Part shown: positions 9,236-20,400 of the stretch, one piece after another
Layout of the letters: the number at the start of each line of letters is the position of its first letter
How positions within the stretch are numbered: position 1 is the first letter of the stretch
DNA from: an uncultured Bryobacterales bacterium
Lineage (GTDB): Bacteria > Acidobacteriota > Terriglobia > Bryobacterales > UBA6623
Assembly: GCA_951813605.1 (NCBI GenBank)
Contig: OX638379.1
Span: 4,476,062-4,540,061, forward strand
DNA length: 64,000 nt
Direction: 5' to 3'
Notes under the pieces: model-generated
What the model saw: only the letters and a program-made list of their open reading frames with translations
Told to the model about the DNA's origin: nothing
The model's database searches: none
Made by a program: the position numbers and the translations under genes

Positions 9236-11980
9236 TCAGTAACCCATTGAAAGAACGTTGGCAAAGATTCGATAAGCACCCTGTACGCTATATGGAAACT
9301 GACGATGGACCGCGTAGGCAAAATAGGTATAGTACCCTTCCCCATACTTAGCCGTAAGCCACCCACCGCTTTGGGGTTCTTGCCCCTGATCTTGAGTTTC
9401 AATAAGGGGTGTGTAGGCATCGTCCCAGCTAGAGAAGAACTTGGAACCACGCTGCTCGACCCACCCGTCGAAGTCCGCAGACACGATTTTATTCGGACGC
9501 GCGAATACCGCATGGTCAGGAACCAATATTCTGACTGGCGAATCTTCTTCGGAAACCTCTTCAGCCCTGCGTGGCAACTCTGCGGGAAAGGCAGCCCACA
9601 ATCTGGGAATGAATTCTTGGGTTTGGTAGAGAACGATTAAGTTCCCTCCCTGACGAGCGTATTCGAGGAGACGCTGATTGTAGGTGATCAGATCTTGACG
9701 CACGGCGTAAGCCCGAGTGCCGACGACAATGGCCCCGTATGCACCCAGGTCTCCTGTAGCTAGGTCACTAGTGCTCAAAAGGGTAACTGTGCCGCCCATC
9801 TGTTCGATTCCGCTCGGAACATCATCACCTACCCCCATGACATAACCTACCTTCAATTCGGAAGCTAATTTTACATCAATTCCTCTGACACGAGTCACAG
9901 AATCGCGGTACATATATCGAAGATCATAGTCTCTATGACGAATGACTTGATAACCTTGCCGATATTCCCGACCTCCTTCTCGAGCGACAACGTTGAGATC
10001 ATACGTTTCCGAGAGAAGTTGAGGTACGGCGACAGTGAAACTAAAGTTTTGCCGGGTGTTTGCGTGAGAGAACTGAAAACCTTGACGACTCGGATTGACA
10101 TTCCAACCGTCAGGCAGTTCCACCACGAGTTCTCCTTCGACGCCACCAGCACGGTTATTGAGGACCTCTACGTCGAGCGATACCGTGTTCCCACTTGAAG
10201 CAAGAGGTACTATCAGATTGGCTGGCGAAACGTTAACCGCGAGGGTTGGTGCGACCTTTAACTCGCGAAGCTCGTAACCATACGGGAGATTGGACTCCCT
10301 GCGATAAACCACGCCGGCTACATTCACCGATTGCCCGCCAATCGAATATGCAACAGAAGCCGAGAGTGCTGGCATGCGGCCAGCCAAATGCAAGTACTCA
10401 GCTTCCTGGATCTTGTATCGACTCTCGCGTATCGATTCCCGTTGGAAATACCGCCCCGAGTAAGCTGCGTCCTCAGGTGTCGTTACGGTGAAGCTTGTGG
10501 AGAGAGTCTCTCCTGAACGTAACGACATGCCTGACTGAGAGTCGCCTTCAATCACCCAATTCTCAGTGCCGTCCAGCGAGATTCCCCGGATTTGAATCGG
10601 AAGAATGCTAGGATTGGCAAGCGAGACATCGACATGGAATCGCTGGCCGGGAACAACCACGTCCATTGTGGGTGGCCGCGAAAAAGTCGTACTGTCCGTA
10701 TTGCTACCAAGTGGCGCTGAAACAGCCCGGAACTGCAGCCCTAAGGCCGTGCTGATGGCATCTTGAAACTGTTTTTCTTTGATGCCGAGCAGGAAGATCG
10801 CTTCGCTGTTGCTTTGAGCAAGCCTCATGGCATCACGAGCCAGCTCCAGCCCCTGCACTAGGAATGGCACGACCGCGACAGGGTTGCTCACGCTATAGGC
10901 CGAAAGCGAGTCGTTTATCCGGCCCTCGATTCTCGAAAGCAAACTCGTCATGCCCTGGGGTGGCGTAGTTCCTAGCAGACTGTATATCCCTGAGATCGAG
11001 GTATCAATTCCGTCGAAGAATCCGGCTTCAGTCGCGGAGGTATCCACGTGGCTCCCCACCCTCTCGAAGAACTGGCGGTACGTTCCAAGGGTCTCGCGTC
11101 TCCGTCCGCTGTTTTGCGAGCGCTGAAAGCTCAGTCCGAGGGCCGAGAATTCCTGGTAGGTTTCGCCCAGCCAAGGGCTGAACGTTCCGGCATCGATTGC
11201 GACGTTCCAGGGGTGATCGGGTTCCCCGCCCCGGACTCTCGCTAATCTTGACGCAAGATTGCTGCGATAGAGCTTGACGGGCTGCCAAGGGGTTAGACCC
11301 TCGTCGCGAATCTGTTCCGGGAATCGATTGGGGTCGCCAGCCAATGCAAATGCTTCTTGAGTAATTACACCTGCAACTTCATGGTTACCGTGACCGTCTC
11401 TCGGGTCGCCGTAGAAACGGGAGACAAGCACCAGCGGGCGGTTGATACGAATGACTCTGACGACATCCCGCAGAACGTTCTCCTTTCCCCACTGTCGAAG
11501 AGCCTCGTCAAGGTTCTTGGAATAGCCATAGTCGATCAGAGTAGTGAAATACTGGTCGTCAAGGCCGTAGTATCGGTCTGAGACCAGAAGTTCCTCAGTT
11601 CGGATCAACCCCAGTCCGTCGAATAGCTCCGCGCCAATCGCATTCGCCCCTGCCTCTCCGCGATTCAGGGTCAATAGCGAAGTACGGACCCCTCGCCCAC
11701 GACTGAGGTAGGTCAATGTCCCGCCCTGTTCATCATCTGGATGGGCCGTCGTGTACAGGACACTTGCCGTCGTCTGCAAGCGGAGCAAGCGTTGCCATAG
11801 ACCCGGAGAGCCACGATCAACCGACAGCGAGCGCGGCCCGGTCCTTGCCTCGGACAAGGTCAACACTCGGTTAAGAGCCGGATTGGTTTGACCAATCGCG
11901 GATTGCGTGAAACCACTTAGAACGCAAGCGACGAATACGCTCCGCAATACTAGAATTCCTGTCCACAAACGAACCCTCAT
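9236..11980 (-). CDS. Secreted PIG-L/LmbE-family deacetylase with NEW3-like and C-terminal extra domains
   Basis: 914 residues. ATG 11980 is chosen because it is preceded by GGGAGGATATC, a strong ribosome binding site, and starts a signal peptide (MRVRLWTGILVLRS...). PIG-L enzymes are metal-dependent N-acetyl-sugar deacetylases. The metal motif AHPDDE is at 79-84 and the second ligand motif HGNHEVAG at about 190. A long middle region follows. Around 590-660 is a NEW3-type beta domain (NTVSLDVEVLNNRAGGVEG ... LPDGWNV). The C-terminus (YGAIVVGTRAYAVRQDLI, GGNLIVLYQTQ) looks like a class-I-glutaminase-like fold, seen in large PIG-L proteins of this phylum. Base composition is more AT-rich than neighbours, in a stretch that is otherwise decaying. 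It probably trims N-acetyl groups from extracellular glycans; the substrate is inferred. Confidence 0.87.
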   Translation of the reverse strand: MRVRLWTGILVLRSVFVACVLSGFTQSAIGQTNPALNRVLTLSEARTGPRSLSVDRGSPGLWQRLLRLQTTASVLYTTAHPDDEQGGTLTYLSRGRGVRTSLLTLNRGEAGANAIGAELFDGLGLIRTEELLVSDRYYGLDDQYFTTLIDYGYSKNLDEALRQWGKENVLRDVVRVIRINRPLVLVSRFYGDPRDGHGNHEVAGVITQEAFALAGDPNRFPEQIRDEGLTPWQPVKLYRSNLASRLARVRGGEPDHPWNVAIDAGTFSPWLGETYQEFSALGLSFQRSQNSGRRRETLGTYRQFFERVGSHVDTSATEAGFFDGIDTSISGIYSLLGTTPPQGMTSLLSRIEGRINDSLSAYSVSNPVAVVPFLVQGLELARDAMRLAQSNSEAIFLLGIKEKQFQDAISTALGLQFRAVSAPLGSNTDSTTFSRPPTMDVVVPGQRFHVDVSLANPSILPIQIRGISLDGTENWVIEGDSQSGMSLRSGETLSTSFTVTTPEDAAYSGRYFQRESIRESRYKIQEAEYLHLAGRMPALSASVAYSIGGQSVNVAGVVYRRESNLPYGYELRELKVAPTLAVNVSPANLIVPLASSGNTVSLDVEVLNNRAGGVEGELVVELPDGWNVNPSRQGFQFSHANTRQNFSFTVAVPQLLSETYDLNVVAREGGREYRQGYQVIRHRDYDLRYMYRDSVTRVRGIDVKLASELKVGYVMGVGDDVPSGIEQMGGTVTLLSTSDLATGDLGAYGAIVVGTRAYAVRQDLITYNQRLLEYARQGGNLIVLYQTQEFIPRLWAAFPAELPRRAEEVSEEDSPVRILVPDHAVFARPNKIVSADFDGWVEQRGSKFFSSWDDAYTPLIETQDQGQEPQSGGWLTAKYGEGYYTYFAYAVHRQFPYSVQGAYRIFANVLSMGY

Positions 11981-12286
11981 GATATCCTCCCTAAGCTCAA
12001 AATCGTCCGTGAGGCCTAGAACCTCTTGAGTAGTATATAACCTTGGGCGACGATCTGCAAGAACCATTGCGTAACGGCGAAAAACTCAACGATGGATGAA
12101 TCAAAACCTGTGGTGGTTGGGATCTAAGCAGGTGAATCGCGCGTGCCGGTTTCCTATTTCCCATGTGTCTTGGCGAGAGCAATATTGCTGATTCGCGCCG
12201 AAATGAACCCGGTACGGACCCGGAAATCCTAATTGATGCCAATTTCACTCCAAAGAACTTTCTTCTGCATCACCAAATGCTCAATT

Positions 12287-14032
12287 CTATTCCAGATCTA
12301 CAATGAATTGTGTGGTCGCCGTGACTCTATCGCTGATAGTCTCGTCCTCCTGAGCCTGCAATTGGCGGCAACGTAGGAGAATCTCGCGACCTTTCTTCGA
12401 ATGACCTAACCTCTGTAACGCCAGACCTAGCCGATAGGGTGTCAACATATGACCTGGATCCTGTCTCATCACTCGACGACACGTGTCCACTGTACCCTTC
12501 CAGTCTTGAAGACCGAATTGAATTTCTGCTAGCAGGAGACGCGCTTCAAACAAGCGAGAATTACCTAATGCAAGTTGTATCGACTTTTCAACACGGCCTG
12601 CTAACGGTCCGAAATCTCCCTCGCGTAAAGTCTGCCGATATGTTGCTAGAGATCCAAAATACTTAGCCCAAACACTTGTCCGCTTGCGATCGAATAATTA
12701 TTGAAACAACTCGACAGAATCATCAAAAGAATCTTTGGGCCGGTCGAACGATTGCGGCAGCAACTTATAGGCCATTAGATCCTCTGGATCCAACTTTAAA
12801 GCTCTAAGAAATGCCTAAGTCGCTTTATCATACTGAGTGAGGCCAATCGACGACACCCCGGCCCTCACTCAAAGATGCCACGAATTGGGATAGCTCTCGA
12901 CGCCGCCGGAAAGGTCTAGGCCTGCAGTTTCCCAGTTCCAGTGAATCAGGAATTCGTGGCCAAGTGTATTGATATTCTCTGGAGTTTGCTCCAACACCAC
13001 TGCTTGGCGAAACTGGTCCATATCCTCTAGTAACTTGTTCTGAGCATCCGAGACATCGCCAAAAATGAGTGGAGCTATGCCGTTGCTCAAATACTGAGCG
13101 CAGCCTTTACCGTCCGTGTGACATCTGCGACCTTTGACACACCGTGTTGCGCCAATCCCAGGCTAATTCGGGCCGGCTAGGAAAGTGGCATGCTTGCGAC
13201 CGCCTACTCTAGGAACTTGTGGCCGGCTCGAACAATTCTTGGCTTTGAAGTAGCAGGCCTACTTGAAGTTGAAGCGGCGCTTGGCGCCGCCGGAGCGGCT
13301 CGATCTCTTGCAAGATTTCGCGAGTCTTATCTGCATGTAGCAAAGGACGTTCCGTAAGCGCCTTGAGCGGCAGGACCTTTATGCGAGGTCTTGTCTTGCG
13401 CTCTATATCTATCGCGCTCTAGATCTATCAGAACAGAGTAGGCCGCTTCGTAATTTTCAGGGAAGAAGTTACAGTAGACGACGTGGTAAGAAGTTTCGTG
13501 AACATTTGGCGGAATTGAGTGTGCATTGTGAGTCATATGAGCGTGTCAATAGCATCGCTGATTTGCAAATATATTGATTTTACATTGAAACTTTCTGTGG
13601 GATGATTGGGCTCCAACGCCAATGCGTTTGGGAATTGTTCAATGGCTTAATTAGCTTTACCGATTCGCATCAAGCTAGGAGCACAATTTTTCCGGCATGT
13701 GACCGAAGGAGTCTGCAATCTCAGAGCGCGATCGAGATGCTGATTGGCCTCTTGCGGCTTCCCGTTCAGATCGAGGATAATGGCCGTCAATTGTTGAATC
13801 TCGGCAACCTTTGGATGAAGCTCTCCCAGTGGCTCGACGACTTGGAGCGCCTCTGGGGGCTCCCCGCGCGGAAATTCGCCAGGGCCTGATGGAAGTCGTC
13901 GACGGCGTCCGTGGGCATGGGCGCATCCGGCATAGCCCGGCTTGTCAGGTCAGTGATGACGAGGACCAGCGACATCAACGGGATTCGCAGGGCAAGTCCA
14001 TTTAGAGCTGCCGAAGCGAGTGGTTTCCTCAT
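12287..14032 (-). pseudogene. Decayed TPR-repeat protein
   Basis: Fragments in several minus-strand frames belong to one exported TPR protein. The start at ATG 14032 has a hydrophobic leader (MRKPLASAALNGLALRIP) and then DDFHQALANFRAG. After a frameshift near 13880 it goes on as PPEALQVVEPLGELHPKV, then QQLTAIILDLNGKPQEANQ and HLDRALRLQTP, clear TPR helices, with an in-frame TAA near 13650. A piece at 12869-13090 and a final open segment at 12287-12553 (DWKGTVDTCRRVMRQDPG, then YRLGLALQRLG) finish it. Several stops and shifts make it non-functional. The domain order is like the intact TPR proteins at 55.1 and 62.3 kb. GC content is visibly low across 12.0-13.7 kb. Confidence 0.72.
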
Positions 14033-14237
14033 CTTGTCTGCTGCCCAATGGGCCGTCCGGCAATTAGCTTGCGGCATGCAGTCAGCTCGATCTCACCGTA
14101 GGCAGCAGACCAGTATCAAAGACCATCACGAGCTAATCCAAGCCAGCTGATGTTTGCCAGTGGCGTTCTCTAAAAAGAAACGGACAGGCCCTCGATGCTG
14201 TATTCCTTGCAGCAAGCCCGATTTGACAGCGCGCCGA

Positions 14238-14621
14238 ATGAGGCATAGGATTAGGCCAGTGACTGTCGGACCCGCAGCTGCCGCACTGGTCGCCGGACTT
14301 TTAGCGCTGTCCGGCATCTGCCCGTGCTTGGGTGTCGGCGAGGCCGAGCAACAGCCAGCCGCGCACGACTGCGGCGGCGAGCCGACCCATCCGAACGGGG
14401 GCCCGCAAGACGAATGCGGCATGTCGTGCCTGCGCGATTCCGCCGTCAAGGCGCGGAAGGCCGCGCACCATCCGGCGAGTCAGGACGGGGTCGAGTTGGC
14501 GCTAGCGGAAAATCCTTCGGTGGCATTCGCTCCTTTGCCGGAGGCTCGCCAGGCGCGTTCGATTCTCCCGCCGCAACCGGCCCGACCCGTATACATCCTC
14601 CTCTCGGTCCTCAATCTATAG
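14238..14621 (+). CDS. Small exported Cys-rich protein at the head of the copper efflux cluster
   Basis: About 127 residues if ATG 14238 is used; the frame is open to 14154 but the signal-like stretch (VTVGPAAAALVAGLLALSG) begins just after 14238. The mature part is short and holds Cys in CPCLG, HDCGGE and DECGMSC, plus several His, so metal binding is plausible. It ends RPVYILLSVLNL. Small His/Cys proteins of this sort often precede heavy-metal RND operons in Acidobacteria. It lies 171 bp before the TolC gene on the same strand. I do not know a family name. A role as a periplasmic copper sponge or sensor is inference from position. Confidence 0.6.
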   Translation: MRHRIRPVTVGPAAAALVAGLLALSGICPCLGVGEAEQQPAAHDCGGEPTHPNGGPQDECGMSCLRDSAVKARKAAHHPASQDGVELALAENPSVAFAPLPEARQARSILPPQPARPVYILLSVLNL

Positions 14622-14792
14622 AGTCCGGCGCTGCTGTGAACTAGGACCCGCTGGGTCCCCGTCCGCACGCACGATTCACCAGACGAAGGCGCATGCCTCT
14701 CCAACAGGGCTGCGCCTGCGCCGGAATTGATTCGACCGTTCGTTCCAGCGTTCCAGATCGTCGCGAAAGAACCCCGGTCAAGGAGGTACGAA

Positions 14793-16079
14793 ATGGGGAT
14801 TCACTTGGCTGCCGCCCTGATGGTGGCCGCTGCCGCCAGCGCGCCGACAGTCACCACTTACGGAGACGAGCGCCTAGCGGAATTGATTAGGGAGGCTCAA
14901 GAGAACAATCCGAACGTACGCCGGGCTTTCGCCGAGTACCAAGCCGCCGTTCACCGCGTGCCGCAGGCCGCCGCGCTTCCGGATCCCAGCTTCTCCGTCA
15001 CGCAATACGTCCGCGCGATCGAGACCAGGGTCGGCCCCCAGCAGCGAATGTTGGCGTTCTCGCAAGTCTTTCCAGGGATCGGCAAGCGCGCGGCCAAAGG
15101 CCAAGTGGCAGCCAAGTTCGCGGCGGAGCGAGACGAGTTGCACCAGGCCGAGCGTGCCGAGATCGCGAGGCAGGTCAAGAGAGTTTACTTCGAAATGGGC
15201 TTCGTCGACAGGGCCATCGGTCTGAGCCGCGAGGACGAGGAACTGATCGGGCATTTCGAGGAATTGGCCCGCCGGCGATACGCGCAAGGTTTCGGGCTCC
15301 AAGCGGACGTGGTGCGGCTTCAGGCGCAGCTCACGCAGGCCCGGAACCGCAGGGAGCAGCTGGCACGGCAGCGCGTCGATCTGGAGGCGTCGCTGAACTC
15401 GCTGCTGGACCGTCCCGCCGACACGCCGGTCGCCGAGGTCCGGCCGGGCGAGATCCCGGACGCGCGCCTCGATCACGAGAGGCTCGCGGAGATCGGACGG
15501 CGGCGGAGGCCCGAGCTCAGAGCTGCCCTCCTGCGCCTCGAAGGGCGGGAAAAAGGCATCCAGCTGGCGAGGAGGCAGTTCCGGCCCGACTTCACCGCAG
15601 GCGTGACGTGGGGCAACGTATGGGCCCGAGGCAATCCGGATGTCGGGATGCCGCTGCCGGGCAATGGCAAGGACGTCTACGGCGTGACCTTCGGCATGAC
15701 ACTGCCGATTTTCCGAGGCAAGTACGACGCGGAAGTCAGAGAGGCTGCGGAATCTTTCACGGCAGCCCGGCAAGCCTACCGCAGCGCCGCTAACGGGATG
15801 GATTCGGCGATCCGGTCGCTTTCGTTTCGGATACAGACGATCCGGAGGCAGATCAACCTCATGGAAGGGACACTCCTGCCCCAGGCCGAGCAGGCCTTCA
15901 TCTCGACGGAGAGTGCCTATTCAAATGGCGCGCTTGCGGTGATCAGCTTGCTGGACGTCCAGCGCGTGCTGCTGGACGTGCGGCTGGGCTTGGCGCGCCT
16001 CAGAACCGACTACATGAATGCATTGGCCGATCTGGAGCGAGCCATCGGCACGGCCCTGCCGGAGGATCATACGTCATGA
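14793..16079 (+). CDS. cusC: TolC-family outer-membrane channel of a CusCBA-type metal efflux pump
   Basis: 428 residues. ATG 14793 has AAGGAGG six bases upstream and starts a signal peptide (MGIHLAAALMVAAAASA). Two outer-membrane efflux repeats are visible: the first with NNPNVRRAFAEYQAAVHRV and ALPDPSFSVTQYV, the second from about residue 215 with RRPELRAALLRLEG and ARRQFRPDFTAGVTWG. Both carry the alternating coiled-coil pattern of TolC trimers. It forms the outer-membrane exit duct. The stop overlaps the next start as ATGA (16076-16079), so translation of the adaptor is coupled. The metal is assigned from the downstream CusA-like pump. Confidence 0.88.
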   Translation: MGIHLAAALMVAAAASAPTVTTYGDERLAELIREAQENNPNVRRAFAEYQAAVHRVPQAAALPDPSFSVTQYVRAIETRVGPQQRMLAFSQVFPGIGKRAAKGQVAAKFAAERDELHQAERAEIARQVKRVYFEMGFVDRAIGLSREDEELIGHFEELARRRYAQGFGLQADVVRLQAQLTQARNRREQLARQRVDLEASLNSLLDRPADTPVAEVRPGEIPDARLDHERLAEIGRRRRPELRAALLRLEGREKGIQLARRQFRPDFTAGVTWGNVWARGNPDVGMPLPGNGKDVYGVTFGMTLPIFRGKYDAEVREAAESFTAARQAYRSAANGMDSAIRSLSFRIQTIRRQINLMEGTLLPQAEQAFISTESAYSNGALAVISLLDVQRVLLDVRLGLARLRTDYMNALADLERAIGTALPEDHTS

Positions 16080-17383
16080 AGAAGCCAAGCCTCCTCACGC
16101 TGGCGGCGCTCGTCGTCGCGGTCCTGGGGGGGAGTCTCGCGCTTTGGCGTGGGCCCTTCCGGGGCGATCCAGGGCCCTCGCCGGAGGATGCTTCCCCAAC
16201 ATCGGTGAATCGGGTTCACACCTGCAGCATGCATCCGCATGTCGTCCAGCTCGGACCGGGGCAGTGCCCGATTTGCGGGATGGACCTCACTCCGCTGGAA
16301 TCCGGCCATGAGGCTCGAGCCGAATTCGCATCCGAAGGTGTGCGCGTGAGCCAAAACTTCACCCAGAATTTCGCTGTGCGCACGACCAAAGCCGTGCGCG
16401 GCCACCTCGGGACGGAAATCCGGACCGTCGGCTACCTAGACCACAACGAGGAGAAGGTGGTCTCCGTGAGCACCAAATTCCCCGGGTGGATCGAGAGAGC
16501 GCACGTGAACACCATCGGAGAGAGAGTCTCCGAGGGCGACATACTTTTCGAGATGTACAGCCCGGAAATCGTGACTGCGCAGCACGAATACCTGGCCGCG
16601 ATGGAATACGTTGGCCGGCTGCGGTCGCGAGGCGCTTACGACGAAGCCATCGGACGGGCCGAATCCCTCCTTCGGGCCTCGCGCGACCGGCTGCGGCACT
16701 GGGACCTGACTGCCGAGCAGATCGCTAGGCTGCAGGCCAGCGGCGAACCCACGCGCAAGCTGGAGGTCTACGCTCCTGCATCCGGGCACCTTGTCGAAAA
16801 GGCGGGCAACTCCCTAGAAGGCATGCAGGTCAAGCCAGGCGTGACCGTGCTCAAGATCGCCGACCACTCCACGCTGTGGGCCAAGGTGGAGTTCCACGAG
16901 CGTTCCGTCAAGGACCTGCGCGCCGGCCTCCGTGCCGAGATCTCCCTCGAGGCCTACCCCGGGTCGCGATGGACCGGCGAGTTGCTTTTCTTCCAACCAG
17001 CGATGAATCCCCAGACCCAGACCTTGACGGGTTTCGTCGAAGTCGACAATTCGCGGGGCGTGCTCAGGCCGAAGATGTACGCGGACGTGCGTATCCGCCT
17101 GCCGGCGATTCGGAACGCCGTCATCGTGCCCGCCCAGTCCGTGCTGCACACGGGGGACAGGTCCGTCGTCATCATTGCCGCCGAAGACGGTCTCTTCGTC
17201 CCGCGCGAAATTGGGGTGGGCATCGAGAGTGACGGCAGCCTGCAAGTGCTGCAAGGCGTCGAGCCCGGCGAGCGAGTGGTGACATCTTCGCAGTTCCTGT
17301 TCGATTCGGAGAGCAACCTGCGCACGGCGATCGCGCAGCTTGTCGAGACAGGCGGGAGCGGCACCGCCCCCGATGCGAGATAG
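16076..17383 (+). CDS. cusB: Periplasmic adaptor (membrane fusion protein) of heavy-metal RND pump, CusB-like
   Basis: 435 residues, beginning with a membrane anchor (LLTLAALVVAVLGGSLAL). Next comes a heavy-metal-binding finger, HTCSMHPHVVQLGPGQCP-ICGMDLTPL at about 48-74, the Cys/His/Met pattern typical of CusB-type adaptors. The lipoyl/barrel-sandwich halves follow (KFPGWIERAHVNTIGERV ... APASGHLVEKAGNSLEGM), separated by an alpha-hairpin with VTAQHEYLAAMEYVGRL. The beta-barrel and membrane-proximal domains end the protein. It links the inner-membrane pump to TolC and hands over Cu(I)/Ag(I). It overlaps the TolC gene by 4 bp, and 34 bp separate it from the pump start at 17418. Confidence 0.9.
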   Translation: MKKPSLLTLAALVVAVLGGSLALWRGPFRGDPGPSPEDASPTSVNRVHTCSMHPHVVQLGPGQCPICGMDLTPLESGHEARAEFASEGVRVSQNFTQNFAVRTTKAVRGHLGTEIRTVGYLDHNEEKVVSVSTKFPGWIERAHVNTIGERVSEGDILFEMYSPEIVTAQHEYLAAMEYVGRLRSRGAYDEAIGRAESLLRASRDRLRHWDLTAEQIARLQASGEPTRKLEVYAPASGHLVEKAGNSLEGMQVKPGVTVLKIADHSTLWAKVEFHERSVKDLRAGLRAEISLEAYPGSRWTGELLFFQPAMNPQTQTLTGFVEVDNSRGVLRPKMYADVRIRLPAIRNAVIVPAQSVLHTGDRSVVIIAAEDGLFVPREIGVGIESDGSLQVLQGVEPGERVVTSSQFLFDSESNLRTAIAQLVETGGSGTAPDAR

Positions 17384-17417
17384 AGGGGACTCGCGCGAGG
17401 AACTCGAGGCTCCGGGC

Positions 17418-20400
17418 ATGTTCAACTCCTTGATCGACTGGGCGCTCTCCAACAAGCTTCTCGTGCTGGTCGGCACGATGGCGCTGGCGGTTACCGGGGT
17501 CGTCTCGCTCGGGAACATGCCTTTGGACGCTCTTCCGGACCTTTCTGCGGTCCAAGTTGTCGTTTACACGGAGTTCCCGGGCCAGTCGCCGCGCATCGTC
17601 GAGGATCAGATCACGTACCCGCTCACGACCCAGCTCTTGTCAGTGCCGTACGCGGAGGTCGTCCGAGGCTACTCGTTCTTCGGCTTCTCGCTGGTCTACG
17701 TCCTGTTTGAAGACGGCACCGACCTTTACTGGGCGCGGTCGCGAGTGTTCGAGACCCTCGGTCAGGTGACGGCGGAGTTGCCGGACGGGGTGTCCCCCGT
17801 ACTCGGTCCCGACGCCACCGGCGTCGGCTGGGCCTTCATCTATGCCTTGAAATCCGACCGCCACGATCTCAGCGAGTTGCGGTCGCTCCAGGACTGGTTC
17901 CTCAAGTACGAGTTGACCGGCATTCCTGGCGTGGCGGAAGTCGCCAGCGTGGGCGGCTTCGTCCGCCAGTACCAGATCTCGATCGACCCGGTGAAGCTAA
18001 GGGCCTACGGGGTACCAATCTCACGCATCAGGGACGCCATCCAAGGCAGCAATCGCGAGACCGGCGGGCGCCTGCTTGAAATCGCGGAGAAGGAGTTCAT
18101 GATCCGCGGAAAGGGTTACATCGAGTCGATTGAGGACATCCGCAAGATTTCGCTCGGGACCGACCGGAACGGCACTCCGCGCCAATTGCGAGACATCGCG
18201 CGGGTCGGGATCGGCCCGGAGATTCGTCGCGGGCTGGCCGAATGGGACGGGGAGGGCGAGACGGTTGGCGGAATCGTCGTCGTCCGCCACGAGGCGGACA
18301 CGAGGAACGTGGTGGAACGGGTGAAGGCGCGTCTGTCCGAATTGGAGCCCCAGCTCCCGGATGGGGTAGAGGTCGAGGTGGCCTATGATCGCTCCACGCT
18401 CATCGACCGCGCCATTGCCAGCTTGCGGTCGAGCCTGACGCAGCAGTTCATCGTCGTCGGCGTCGTCTTCCTGGCGTTCCTGTTTCATCTGGGCAGCGCG
18501 CTGGTCGCGATTGTCACGATCGCAGTGGGCGTCCTGATCGCCGGCATCGCAGCGAACCTGCTCGGCATCCAGCTCAATATCATGTCGCTTGGCGGCGTCG
18601 CTGTCGCCGTGGGCACGATGGTCGATGCCGCCATCGTGATGGTAGAGAACGCGTACCAGCACATCGCCCGCGACGGCGGGCGCACCTCGCGCTGGGAACT
18701 CGTCAGCTCGTCCTGCAAGGAAGTCGCGCCGTCCCTGTTCTTCTCGCTGATTGTCATCACGGTGTCGTTCATGCCCGTCTTCGCCCTGGAGGAGGAAGAG
18801 GGGAGGCTGTTTCATCCCCTGGCTTGGACAAAGACCTTGGTCATGGCGACCGCCGCCCTGCTGTCGGTGACGCTCATCCCGGTGCTTGTGGGTCTCGCGG
18901 TCTCCGGCAAGGCGGCGGCCCGCGAGCGGAATCCGGTCCACCGAGTGATCGTCGGGACCTACCGCCCCCTCCTGCGCCTCGCCCTGCGCTTCCGGATCTT
19001 GACTATGCTACTGGCGCTAGGGCTGCTTGCCGCGTCGTTCAATGCCTTCCGAAAGCTGGGATCCGAATTCATGCCGCCCCTCTGGGAAGGCGACCTGCTG
19101 TACATGCCGACGACGCTCCCTGGGATCTCGATCTCGAAGGCACGGGAGCTGCTGCAGCAGACCAACAAGATGATCATGACGTTTCCCGAAGTGGAGCACG
19201 TGTTCGGGAAGGCGGGCCGTGCGGACACGGCAACGGATCCGGCGCCGCTCGCCATGATCGAGACAGTCGTCCGCCTTAGGCCCCGAGACCAATGGCGGCC
19301 GGGGATGACACCGGAGAAGCTCGTCGGAGAAATGCAACGCGAGGTGCAGGTGCCCGGCCTGACGAACGCGTGGACAATGCCAATCAAGACGCGCCTGGAC
19401 ATGCTCTCGACCGGTATCAAGACGCCGCTGGGCATCAAGGTCGCGGGCCCCGACTTGAACGTGCTCGAGGAACTCGGCCGGAAGATCGAGCAAGTCGTCC
19501 GCCAGCTTCCGGGCACCTCGAGCGTTCTCGCCGAGCGTGTCATGGGAGCCAACTACCTTGACATTTCGATCGATCGGGACGCGATTGCGCGACACGGGCT
19601 GGTCATCGATGAAGTGCACGAGGCTATCGAGGTGTCTCTCGGAGGCGTGAACGTGGGCACCAAAGTGGAGGGCCTGCAACGCTTTCCGATGCACTTGCGA
19701 TACAGCCGGGACCTGCGCGACGACATGCCGGCGCTCCGCGAGGTGCTGGTCACGACTCCCATGGGCCACCAGATTTCTCTGGAGCAATTGGCGCGCTTCA
19801 GCTACGCCTCCGGCCCGCCCAGCATCAAGAGCGAGAACGCGCGGCCCAACGCGTGGGTTTACGTGGACATCGCGAGCGACCTCGATCTAGCCGCTTACGT
19901 GGGCGCGGCTCGAGACGCAGTCGAGCAGGAGGTCGAGATACCTCCCGGCTACTCCCTCGCCTGGAGCGGACAGTTCGAATCGATGCAGCGCGTCGAGGAG
20001 CGCTTGCGCTTCCTGGTGCCGCTCACCCTGGCGATCGTGTTCATGGTCCTGCTTCTCCACACGAGGTCTTGGCTCACATCTCTAATCGTGCTGGCGGGAC
20101 TTCCATTCGCCGTCAGCGGCTCGCTCGTCCTGCTGGCCTATCTGGATTACAACCTGAGCGTTGCGACTTGGGTAGGTTGCATCGCGCTGGCGGGCTTGTA
20201 CGCGGAGACAGCCATTGTGTTCTGGTTCTACCTGGACAGTTCTTGCGAGGAATACCGGCGCCGCGGCCTGCTCACCCATCGCGGAGCGTTGATCGAGGCC
20301 ATTCGGGACGGCGCGGCTTCGCGCGTGAGGCCGATCGTGATGACTGTTGCCACCGACGTGGTCGGGCTGGTGCCCATCATGACGAGCACCGGAATCGGAG

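Noticed and set aside
14874-15773. 299-codon open frame on the - strand
   Set aside because: It is antisense to the TolC gene; no motifs.
17340-17417. Earlier in-frame start for cusA
   Set aside because: It lies within the end of cusB and would put 26 polar residues before the first membrane helix.
18021-18941. 306-codon open frame on the - strand
   Set aside because: It is antisense to cusA; composition is dominated by Arg, His, Asp and Gln.
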